A stretch of 14,891 nucleotides of DNA from CAZJNX01 sp964547415 (GTDB taxonomy: Bacteria; Pseudomonadota; Alphaproteobacteria; Rhizobiales; Amorphaceae), in contig CAZJNX010000118.1 of the NCBI GenBank assembly GCA_964547415.1, positions 1 through 14,891 on the forward strand, written 5' to 3'. The notes below the pieces were generated by a model. It did not search any database and was not told the origin of the DNA. It saw only the letters and a list, made by a program, of their open reading frames with translations. Each line of letters starts with the position of its first letter. The first letter of the stretch is position 1. Both the position numbers and the translations under genes were made by a program. This document shows positions 1-6,639 of the stretch, piece after piece.

Positions 1-1
1 C

Positions 2-181
2 ATGATGAGCGGCCTCTACATCCAGGTGCTCCGGCCGCTCTGCTGGGCCGGTCTTTTGGAGAAGCGGGACGGCGCCGGCCGCTTCCACTCCGAGGAGTCG
101 CTGTTCGTCAAGACACCGCTCTGGCGATCGGCGCTACTTTTCGACACTGACGCAGGGGGGGCGGCGACGACCCGTCACTGA
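2..181 (+). CDS. 3' end of an unrecognised protein (partial, runs off the left edge)
   Basis: A frame open from the left edge gives about 59 residues and ends in TGA at 179-181. The peptide contains LRPLCWAGLLEKRDG and FVKTPLWRSALLFDTD. These read like genuine protein rather than a shadow, with balanced hydrophobic and charged residues and two Trp. Two ATGs lie at 2 and 5, but the gene probably begins upstream of the window, so this is only its C-terminal part. I do not recognise the family with confidence. Its last 31 bases overlap, in another frame, the open frame of the recombinase remnant that follows. This suggests that an insertion or deletion joined two unrelated gene ends here. The whole gene may itself be a relic. 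Confidence 0.4.
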   Translation: MMSGLYIQVLRPLCWAGLLEKRDGAGRFHSEESLFVKTPLWRSALLFDTDAGGAATTRH

Positions 182-561
182 CGCGCAGCCGCAAGGGCGG
201 GCGCCTATACCGGTCCTACGTGTGCCAGACCGCGCTGAAGCGCGGCGGGCGGAAGGAGATGCGGCTGCCGGAGGGCGCGACGCCGACGCCAGGGGCCGAC
301 AGCACGCTGGTCAAGGCGCTCGCGCGCGCCTTCCGCTGGAAGCAGATGCTCGAATCGGGGGAGTTCGCTATCATCGCCGAGTTGGCCGAGCGCGAGGGGA
401 TCGCGCCGTCCTACATGTCGCGGGTCCTGCGGCTGACCCTCTTGTCGCCGGCGCTGGTTGAGGCGATCCTGGACGGGAGGCAGGGGCCCGAGGTGACGCT
501 GGCGCGGGTGCTGGAGCCGTTTCCGGTGGAGTGGGAGGGGCAGCGTGATATGACCGTGTAG
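151..561 (+). pseudogene. C-terminal remnant of a site-specific recombinase or associated HTH protein
   Basis: The frame is open from just after a TGA at 148-150 to the TAG at 559-561 and has no credible start. The first ATG with a purine-rich leader, at 259, has its GGAAGGAG directly abutting it. The early part (about 169-245) reads DPSLTRSRKGGRLYRSYVCQ, which resembles the zinc-ribbon stretch of large serine recombinases, although the metal-binding Cys pairs are not evident. The later part (about 310-520) contains LVKALARAFRWKQMLESGEF, then a helix-turn-helix-like stretch IAELAEREGIAPSYMSRVLR, then ILDGRQ and EPFPVEWE. This block commonly accompanies recombinases in alphaproteobacteria (family memory, not a search). 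The catalytic N-terminal domain is absent, so the piece cannot recombine DNA. It most likely marks a decayed mobile element beside the defence island. It converges on the nuclease gene, with only 5 bases between the two stop codons. Confidence 0.55.
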
Positions 562-566
562 CTAGG

Positions 567-1565
567 CTATTCTTCGTCGGCGGAAGGTCCGGATGTCGAG
601 CCCGGTAGGTAGGCCCTCTTCAACGGAATGAGACGCTGATACCGAGGCTCGAATTTGTGGTAGTGCCTGTAAATCAACTCGATGAGTTGCGGACCGCCGA
701 GAAGACGAAGATTTGGCTTGCCGCGTTCAAACACCTCGGCATCCGGCGTGCAGCCACCCAATGTGACGAACAGGCCATGCTCGCCATTCTCTACAGAACC
801 GTGTAGCTGCTGAACGGCTGGACGTCCGATCTTGCTAGCCGTTTTCTTGCACTGAACCTTGATGATCGGCGGCTCAAACCCCAGCTCATCACGATGAGCG
901 ATCACGTCGACCCCGCCGTCGCCCGCCGCCTTTGTCACGCGCGCGTAATAGCCCATGCAGGTCAGGAGATGTGCCACGAATCCTTCGAACTCGTAAGCGC
1001 TCTGGCTGCCCATCAGCCGCTTGATGATGAAATCCTCGGTCGACTCCTCGACCTGTGCGGAGACTGCCTCCACCGTTTCCTCGTCTTCATCCTCTGAAGC
1101 GAGCTGCTTGCCCTCCATCGCCGCCCAGAATTCGTCCGCGTGCGTCGAGACTTGAAACAAGGTGATGGCGGACCCGATCTCGTACAGGGCCGATTGTGAG
1201 AACGCCGAACGAGGCAACTGCGCCTTCCAACGGACGGGCCGTCGGTTCGGATACGGGCCCGTTGCGGGCTCGTAGGCATAAGGGCCATTGATCAGCCCGA
1301 GGTTGATCATCCTGTCCGCCTTGGACGGATAGAGGACCGCGTCGCCGACTTTCAGCTCATGGACGAACCGGTAGAGCACCCCAGCCCAGGGGGCGATGGC
1401 GCCGGGCTTTGCGTCCGGCCTCGCTTCCCGCAGCGCGGCCTTGATCGGCTCACGATCCGCCGGAAGCCGGGAGAGATCGCCCACCTCCTGCCATCCGATG
1501 GCGATGAAACCGTCTGTCAGCGGCGCATCGCCGAGGCTCTCGGGCATGTGAACGCCCCACATCAT
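567..1565 (-). CDS. EVE/PUA-like plus Mrr-type nuclease, probable type IV restriction enzyme
   Basis: Likely a modification-dependent endonuclease that cuts DNA carrying modified bases. Numbered from the ATG at 1565, residues 2-150 (MWGVHMPE, GFIAIGWQEVGDLSRLP, RFVHELKVGDAVLYPSK, FSQSALYEIGSAITLFQV) have the look of an EVE/PUA-type domain, a fold that reads modified bases. An acidic linker follows at about 156-175. Residues 190-285 form an Mrr-type PD-(D/E)XK domain: YEFEGFVAHLLTCMGYYA (E194), GDGGVD (D220) and KVQCKK (Q238-x-K240). These match the E/D/QxK catalytic set of Mrr nucleases, so the enzyme looks intact. Start choice: family proteins usually begin at about MxWGIH, favouring ATG 1565 or 1562. 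A TTG at 1592 with a weak AGG upstream would add nine residues (341 aa in total). The gene is divergent from the BREX operon. Domain calls are by motif reading; the type IV role is inferred. Confidence 0.82.
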   Translation of the reverse strand: MMWGVHMPESLGDAPLTDGFIAIGWQEVGDLSRLPADREPIKAALREARPDAKPGAIAPWAGVLYRFVHELKVGDAVLYPSKADRMINLGLINGPYAYEPATGPYPNRRPVRWKAQLPRSAFSQSALYEIGSAITLFQVSTHADEFWAAMEGKQLASEDEDEETVEAVSAQVEESTEDFIIKRLMGSQSAYEFEGFVAHLLTCMGYYARVTKAAGDGGVDVIAHRDELGFEPPIIKVQCKKTASKIGRPAVQQLHGSVENGEHGLFVTLGGCTPDAEVFERGKPNLRLLGGPQLIELIYRHYHKFEPRYQRLIPLKRAYLPGSTSGPSADEE

Positions 1566-1697
1566 CGGATCGCTGCCCACGCCGGTCCCCAATGCTGCCT
1601 ATCGCTTCAACGAGAGATTAACATGATGCGCAACCGCCGCACCACTGGCTCACTTCCTAGGCCCGGCTGCGGAAGCAGCATCAGTCCCGGCCCGCTT

Positions 1698-1707
1698 CCC
1701 CCGGGGG
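1698..1707. repeat. Perfect 10-bp GC palindrome
   Basis: CCCCCGGGGG in the divergent intergenic region. Such palindromes are not rare in DNA this GC-rich, so it is recorded only because it sits in the presumed control region. Confidence 0.35.
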
Positions 1708-1740
1708 CGCGGTTCGATGGCATGCGCGCGAGGCGCTGTT

Positions 1741-1760
1741 CGCCGGCAAGTTTGCCGGCG
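1741..1760. promoter_or_regulatory. Inverted repeat, candidate operator or RNA hairpin upstream of brxA
   Basis: The arms CGCCGGCAA (1741-1749) and TTGCCGGCG (1752-1760) are perfect reverse complements separated by two bases. The element lies about 60 bases before the chosen brxA-like start and about 175 bases from the nuclease start. That is a suitable place for a dimeric repressor controlling one or both divergent genes. A hairpin in the 5' leader is the alternative. No T-tract follows, so an intrinsic terminator is unlikely. No regulator gene (for example a BrxR/WYL type) is present in the window to pair with it. Confidence 0.45.
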
Positions 1761-1807
1761 GCCATGAATGGGCGCTTGACCAGCGATCGGCAGGATGCAT
1801 GGTTGCC

Positions 1808-1818
1808 GGAGGAGGAGG
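1808..1818 (+). promoter_or_regulatory. Strong Shine-Dalgarno deciding a GTG start for brxA-like
   Basis: The run GGAGGAGGAGG contains two overlapping AGGAGG cores. The first ends 5 bases before the GTG at 1821. This is the best ribosome-binding site in the window. It favours GTG 1821 over the in-frame ATGs at 1722, 1764 and 1908. Confidence 0.55.
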
Positions 1819-1820
1819 CG

Positions 1821-2591
1821 GTGGCGCGCTACGAGTTTATAAATCAGCCCGACCCTTCAGCGGGCTTCCGTCTGGGCGCACGCGGCACTCATACAAGCCG
1901 AACGATCATGCTCGCGGAGCTGGATCGAGCCCTTCATGCGGATGCAACGAGAGAAAAGCTCGCCGAGCTAGCTATTAAGCAGAACCTGTTCGCGAAGGCT
2001 ACAGCTTCGGGTCGCGCGCTTACGCTCCAAAGACTGCGGGAACTGTACGCCCTAGACGATGCCATTCCGCTCTTCCGTGTACTGTTGCTCCTGTGGCGGC
2101 GCGATCCCAGTTCTCTGCCCCTGCTGGGTATTCTCGCAGCGCTGGCGCGAGACCCCCTTCTAAGGGCAACCGCGGAGCCAGTTGTGAGCCTCTGGCCGGG
2201 CTCGGAGCTTGCTCGGGATTCGGTCCGAGATGCGATATCGGTCGCGGGGGCGGGCCGCCTCAGCGAAGCTACTGCCGCTAAGGTGGGGCGGAACGCTGCG
2301 AGTTCCTGGACGCAATCTGGTCATCTCTCAGGGCGGACGTTTAAGCGGCGTACGCGAGTCGACGCGACGCCGGTGGCCCTTGCCTTCGCCATTTGGCTTG
2401 CTCATGCAGCCGGCATCAAAGGTGAGGCCGCCCTATCTAGCGGCTGGGTGAGAGTCCTGGACTTGGACGGGAGGGACCTACCCGCCATGATCGAGCGCGC
2501 TCGGGTTGCGGGCCTCATCTCCGTGCGCCAGCTCGGTAGCAGGACCGAGCTTGATCCTGTGTGCCTACCCGCATTGAAACCAGCAGCCTGA
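1821..2591 (+). CDS. brxA: BrxA-like protein, first gene of the BREX operon
   Basis: A predicted 256-residue, mostly helical protein with no transmembrane segment or enzymatic motif. BrxA (DUF1819) proteins are small helical, winged-helix-like proteins thought to bind DNA, and type 1 BREX operons begin with brxA then brxB, as here. Visible blocks are a basic start YEFINQPDPSAGFRLGARGT, a helical core LRELYALDDAIPLFRVLLLL, then SEATAAKVGRNAASSWTQSG and basic SGRTFKRRTR. The N-terminal homology-like region begins before the ATG at 1908, so that start is too late, and GTG 1821 with its strong SD is preferred. The protein is longer than the roughly 200 residues typical of BrxA and is divergent, so the call leans on gene position. 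A BrxE-like or novel small BREX component is the alternative. The stop overlaps the brxB start by one base (TGATG), implying translational coupling. Confidence 0.6.
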   Translation: MARYEFINQPDPSAGFRLGARGTHTSRTIMLAELDRALHADATREKLAELAIKQNLFAKATASGRALTLQRLRELYALDDAIPLFRVLLLLWRRDPSSLPLLGILAALARDPLLRATAEPVVSLWPGSELARDSVRDAISVAGAGRLSEATAAKVGRNAASSWTQSGHLSGRTFKRRTRVDATPVALAFAIWLAHAAGIKGEAALSSGWVRVLDLDGRDLPAMIERARVAGLISVRQLGSRTELDPVCLPALKPAA

Positions 2592-3139
2592 TGTCCAAGG
2601 TCGAACGCCTCGCGCGTGCTTTCACCGATCATGTATCAATAGGATGGCCCGGGAGTTCATCGGGTGCTCAGCGCGTCATAATGGTCGTTTATGATCCCCC
2701 CGACGAACGGACCTTACGACGCAGGATTGAAATTTTTGCGCAGGGTGCCCTAGCAGCCGGGAAGAAGTGGTGCCTGTTGGATGTGACGCCGCTTGTGGCG
2801 GCGTGGCTGGCAGGGCATCGCTATCGCGAGGCATACTTTGAAGAACCAGAAGAGCTGCTTGAAAGCGGAGAGGAGCGCATTGCATCCGCTCTAGCGGAAG
2901 CGCTCTTGGTTCAACTGACGTCAGCTGAGCATGATGAGAACGCGATCCTTGCCGTTCACGGTGTGGGTGCAGTTTTCGGGTTTGCAAGCGTCTCTAGCGT
3001 GATTTCGCGCATCGAGCACGAGATCCGAGGACGCTTAGTCGTCTTCTTTCCCGGCCGTGTTCAAGAGGGTCGATATCGCCTTCTCGATGCGCGAGAAAGC
3101 TGGGACTACCATGCTGTGGCGATCACGGTCGAGAATTAG
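2591..3139 (+). CDS. brxB: BrxB, DUF1788-family BREX protein
   Basis: BrxB is a small cytoplasmic core BREX component required for defence; its biochemical role is not settled. The 182-residue protein has the expected layout: RVIMVVYDPPDERTLRRRIEIF near the N-terminus (about 25-50), KWCLLDVTPLVAAWL (about 60-75), an acidic block YFEEPEELLESGEERI (about 83-98), ILAVHGVGAVFGFASVSSVI (about 118-137), and LVVFFPGRVQEGRYRLLDAR (about 150-170). The pattern of strand, DxTxLL, hGxGxxFxF and hhhFxPG matches DUF1788 as I know it. The start is the ATG at 2591, overlapping the brxA-like stop. The extra N-terminal residues reachable from ATG 2561 lie inside the brxA-like gene and are not family-like. GC is lower than in the later genes (35 of 60 bases on the line starting 2641). 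Confidence 0.85.
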   Translation: MSKVERLARAFTDHVSIGWPGSSSGAQRVIMVVYDPPDERTLRRRIEIFAQGALAAGKKWCLLDVTPLVAAWLAGHRYREAYFEEPEELLESGEERIASALAEALLVQLTSAEHDENAILAVHGVGAVFGFASVSSVISRIEHEIRGRLVVFFPGRVQEGRYRLLDARESWDYHAVAITVEN

Positions 3140-3144
3140 GGAGA
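3138..3144 (+). promoter_or_regulatory. Shine-Dalgarno for the TTG start of brxC
   Basis: AGGGAGA, starting within the brxB stop codon, ends 6 bases before the TTG at 3151. It supports the rare TTG initiation codon for brxC. Confidence 0.5.
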
Positions 3145-3150
3145 CACAGA

Positions 3151-6100
3151 TTGAAGTCCATCGCGGAAGTCCTCGACCGTGACCCCCGTGCAAACCGCCT
3201 GTTCAACAACGGTCAGGCACGCATCGACTCCGAGGAACGGGAGACACGCGAAGAACTTGTGAACTTTGTATGCGAGGGCCGATATGCTGACGGACTCGTC
3301 CGGATTGTTGAAAGTTTCATCAATGACATGCGCAAATCGAGCCAACAGGCGGCGTGGGTCAGTGGTTTTTATGGGTCAGGGAAGTCTCATCTGATCAAGA
3401 TGCTTAATTCTTTATGGGAGAATCGGCCTTTTTCGGACGGCATGCGCCCGATCCAGCTTGTGCCCGAGATCCCTGACGCGGTACGCGCTGCTCTCAAGGA
3501 GCTCGAAGGCGAGGCGACGCGTGCCGGCGGTGCCTTCGCTGCGGCGGGCTCGCTGCTTTCGGGGCAAGGTGAGCGCCCCCGGCACTCGGTCCTTTCAATC
3601 ATACTGAAGGCTGCGGGCCTTCCGGGCGACTTCGGTCGCGCGCGTTTCATGCTCTTCTTGAAGGACCGCGATATCGAGCAGGAGGTGCGTTCCGCGATTG
3701 AGAAGCGTGGCGGGACGCTTGAGCAGGAGATCGACGACCTTTTCATCAGTCCCTACATCGCTGACGCGCTGATGGGGGTCGACACCTCCCTGGGCACTAC
3801 GGTTCGCGAAGTTCGCGAGGCTATTCGTGCGCAGTTTCGGTCGCCTGACATCGACATCACCAAAGACCAGCTGACCGACACCGTTCGCCAGGTACTGCGC
3901 CTGCAGAGCCGTAACGACAATTTGCCGCTCACCCTGATCGTGTTGGACGAAGTTCAGATCTATGCCGGAGATAGCCAAGAACGCGCAGGTGCCATTGCTG
4001 AGATTGCAGAAACCTTCGCCAAAGAGTTCGACTCCAAGATCATGCTTGTCGGCGCCGGGCAGAGTGCACTCACAGCCGTACCGCAGCTGATCCGTCTCCT
4101 CGACCGCTTCACGATCCGCGTGCAGCTCGATGATGCCGACGTCGAGACGGTCACCCGCAAGGTGCTCCTGCGCAAGAAGTCCGGTGAACGCGATACCGTG
4201 GCCAAGGCGCTGGACGACAACGCCGCAGCGATCTCGCGCCAGCTCCACGCCACACGCATTGCAGAGCGGCCGGAGGATCGCGGGACCCGTGTCGCCGACT
4301 ACCCGCTCCTCCCGGTCCGCCGTCGCTTCTGGGAGGCCGCTTTCCGCGCCCTCGATCGGCAGGGCACCCAAGCACAGCTCCGCTCGCAGCTCCGCATTCT
4401 TCACGACGCGCTTGCCGAGATCGCCGACAAGCCGCTCGGAAACGCGGTGGCCGGCGACGTGCTCTATGACCAGCTGAAGGCGGCCCTCGTCCAGTCCGGC
4501 GACCTTCCGCGCGATGCCTATGAACGCATCGAAGGGCTGCCGACGTCCTATCCGGAGGAAGGCGCACTCTCACGGCGCATCGCTGCGATCGCTTACCTGA
4601 TTTCCCGACTTCCCCGCGAGACTGGCGCCGAGGACATCGGCGTGCGCGCCTCGCCCGAGCACATCGCCGACCTTCTCGTCGAGGATCTCACCGCGGACCA
4701 GAGCGCCTTCCGGGCCCGGGTGCGCGACCTTGCCAAGCGCATGGTCGACAACGGCGATCTCGTGCAGATCGGCGAGGAGGTCAGGATCCAGACCGCCGAG
4801 GGGCGAGCCTGGGAACAGGACTTCCGAAAGTTCAAGGGACAGTACGCGAACGACTTCTCCTCAGTGGGCGACAAGCGAGAGAAGCTTTTCGAAGAGGCGC
4901 GCGCGAGAGTGTTGCGCGAAGTCTCGGACCGGCACGGCGACGCGAAGGTGCCCTGTCGCCTCGTTCCGCATACCGGCGAGGAAGCGCCAACGCCCGACGA
5001 GCGGAACGTGCCCCTGTGGGTCCGGACCGGCTGGCAGGTCAAGGAGAAGGAGGCGCGCGACGCTGCCCGAGCGCGTGGCGCGGACGACGGCATCGTCCAC
5101 CTCTACATCGCCAAGCCGGCCAATGACGAACTGAGGGACGCGCTGGTCGACATGCTCGCCGCGCGCGCCGTGCTGAACCAGCGTGGCGGCGGGCATGGCC
5201 CGAGCGGCGAGGAGGCGGCGCGCGGCATGGAGACCCGCGAGCGCACTGCCGCCGAGCGGGCGAAGGACCTCGTCCGCACGCTGGTCGACGAGGCGACGGT
5301 GCTCGTCGGTGGCGGGGCCGAGATGAAGGAGGCGACTCTCGCGGCGCGGCTCGAGGCGGCGAACGAGATCGCCCGCAAGCGCATCTTCCATCGCTTCAAG
5401 GATGCCGACTTCGCCAGCTGGGACCGCGTGGCGAAGATCGCTCGCGAGGGCGGGGACCAGCCGTTGTCCGCGATCGGCTTTTCCGACGATGCGGACAAGC
5501 ACGCTGTCGGGCGCGCCATACTCGGCGAGATCGGCGCCGGCCGGACCGGGGCGGACATCCGCCGTACCTTCGAGCGGGCGCCCTACGGCTGGCCCTCGGA
5601 TGCGATCGACGCCGGCCTCATCGCCCTCGTTCGTCTCGGCAAGCTGAGAGCAACCCTCAACGGCGAGCCGGCGACGCCACAGGCGCTCGACCGCGGCGGG
5701 ATCGGCAAGGCGACGTTTCAGTCGGAGGACGTGCACATCAGCCCGCGCGACAAGATCCGCCTTCGCGGCTTCTTGCGCGCGCTTGTGCCTGAGACCAGCG
5801 ACGACCATCTCCCACGCGCGGCGAAGGAGTTCGTGAAGGCGCTGCGCCGGCTCGCGGAGAGCGCCGGCGGCGAGGCGCCCCTTCCGGCACCGCCACGGCT
5901 GACCGCGGAGGACGAGGCGCAGTCGCTCTCCGGCAACGCGCTCCTTGCTCATCTCCTGACCCATCGGAGCGACATCGAGGCAGCGATCACACGGTGGAAG
6001 GAGCAGGCCGAGCTTAAGGAAAAGCGGCTCGCCCGCTGGCGGCTCGCCAGTCGCCTCGCGCACCATGCCGAGGGGATCGCGGAGGCGGAAAACGCCCGCC

Positions 6101-6600
6101 TGGAGCTCGACGGGGTCCGGCAGGGGCGGCACCTTCTCGACACTCAGGATCCGCTCGCGCAGCCCGTCGCAACGCTGCGGCAGGTCCTTGTCCAGCGCCT
6201 CACGACCGCCCACAAGCAGCTGTCGGAGCGGATCACGGAGGCGCTCGGCGAGCTCGGGAAGCTGGAGGCTTACGCCGCGCTCGACCAGGCCGAGAAGGAG
6301 CGCATCAACCGGGAGTGCCGCCTCGTCGTCCCGCCGTCGCCGCGGGTCGACGACGACGAGGCGCTCGCCGGCAGCCTCGACCAGACGTCATTGAAGGCGT
6401 GGCAGGACGCGCTCGACGCCGTGAGCCAGCGCCAGGCGGATGTCGCGGAACGCGCCGCGCGCAAGGCCGAGCCGACCGTGCAGCCCGTGAGGCTCGAGCG
6501 GGCGACCCTGCGCACGGCCGAGGACGTCGAGGCGTGGACGGTGCGGCAGCGGGAGACGCTGATGGCCGCCATCGCGAAGGGCCCGGCCCTGGTGAGCTGA
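3151..6600 (+). CDS. brxC: BrxC, large P-loop ATPase of BREX
   Basis: BrxC is the large ATPase of BREX, essential for phage exclusion. This 1149-residue protein is close to the usual size of about 1200. Walker A is GFYGSGKSH at 72-80, preceded by the family-typical AAWVS. Walker B is LIVLDEVQ at 262-269 (D266, E267). The N-terminal segment IAEVLDRDPRANRLFNNGQ is typical of the family. The middle (about 380-640) contains helical and winged-helix-like segments. The C-terminal third (about 945-1060) is charged and probably coiled coil (WKEQAELKEKRLARWRLASR). Initiation is TTG at 3151 with a good SD, 11 bases after brxB, so coupled expression is likely. Base composition changes inside the gene: the line at 3301 is 31/60 GC and the line at 5581 is 43/60, suggesting a chimeric origin. 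The PglY-type ATPase is the only realistic alternative name. Confidence 0.93.
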   Translation: MKSIAEVLDRDPRANRLFNNGQARIDSEERETREELVNFVCEGRYADGLVRIVESFINDMRKSSQQAAWVSGFYGSGKSHLIKMLNSLWENRPFSDGMRPIQLVPEIPDAVRAALKELEGEATRAGGAFAAAGSLLSGQGERPRHSVLSIILKAAGLPGDFGRARFMLFLKDRDIEQEVRSAIEKRGGTLEQEIDDLFISPYIADALMGVDTSLGTTVREVREAIRAQFRSPDIDITKDQLTDTVRQVLRLQSRNDNLPLTLIVLDEVQIYAGDSQERAGAIAEIAETFAKEFDSKIMLVGAGQSALTAVPQLIRLLDRFTIRVQLDDADVETVTRKVLLRKKSGERDTVAKALDDNAAAISRQLHATRIAERPEDRGTRVADYPLLPVRRRFWEAAFRALDRQGTQAQLRSQLRILHDALAEIADKPLGNAVAGDVLYDQLKAALVQSGDLPRDAYERIEGLPTSYPEEGALSRRIAAIAYLISRLPRETGAEDIGVRASPEHIADLLVEDLTADQSAFRARVRDLAKRMVDNGDLVQIGEEVRIQTAEGRAWEQDFRKFKGQYANDFSSVGDKREKLFEEARARVLREVSDRHGDAKVPCRLVPHTGEEAPTPDERNVPLWVRTGWQVKEKEARDAARARGADDGIVHLYIAKPANDELRDALVDMLAARAVLNQRGGGHGPSGEEAARGMETRERTAAERAKDLVRTLVDEATVLVGGGAEMKEATLAARLEAANEIARKRIFHRFKDADFASWDRVAKIAREGGDQPLSAIGFSDDADKHAVGRAILGEIGAGRTGADIRRTFERAPYGWPSDAIDAGLIALVRLGKLRATLNGEPATPQALDRGGIGKATFQSEDVHISPRDKIRLRGFLRALVPETSDDHLPRAAKEFVKALRRLAESAGGEAPLPAPPRLTAEDEAQSLSGNALLAHLLTHRSDIEAAITRWKEQAELKEKRLARWRLASRLAHHAEGIAEAENARLELDGVRQGRHLLDTQDPLAQPVATLRQVLVQRLTTAHKQLSERITEALGELGKLEAYAALDQAEKERINRECRLVVPPSPRVDDDEALAGSLDQTSLKAWQDALDAVSQRQADVAERAARKAEPTVQPVRLERATLRTAEDVEAWTVRQRETLMAAIAKGPALVS

Positions 6601-6639
6601 GGCGCCGAACGACCTTCCGAGCACGAGAGAACACGACCG

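Larger units (their letters stand above)
1593..1820. promoter_or_regulatory. Divergent intergenic region between the nuclease gene and the BREX operon
   Basis: About 255 bases separate the nuclease start from the first BREX gene. With divergent genes on both sides, the promoters for both should lie here. I could not find a convincing sigma70-type pair: the best hexamer, TTGACC at 1776-1781, has no good -10 partner 16-18 bases downstream. The region does contain an inverted repeat (1741-1760) and a GC-rich palindrome (1698-1707). An open frame crosses it on the plus strand in frame with brxA, but that reading lacks protein character (RNRRTTGSLPRPGCGSS) and continues back into the nuclease gene as antisense. 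Confidence 0.5.

Noticed and set aside
1359..1820. N-terminal extension of the brxA-like gene back to ATG 1359
   Set aside because: It would run antisense through the 5' end of the nuclease gene and has non-protein-like composition. GTG 1821 has a far better SD.
2915..2924. CTGACGTCAG palindrome
   Set aside because: Lies inside brxB coding sequence and its flanks do not extend the symmetry; chance occurrence.
4861..6213. Minus-strand 450-codon frame opposite brxC, and similar ones at 9133-10158 and 13189-14301
   Set aside because: All are antisense shadows of confident BREX genes and lack domain-like sequence or ribosome-binding sites.
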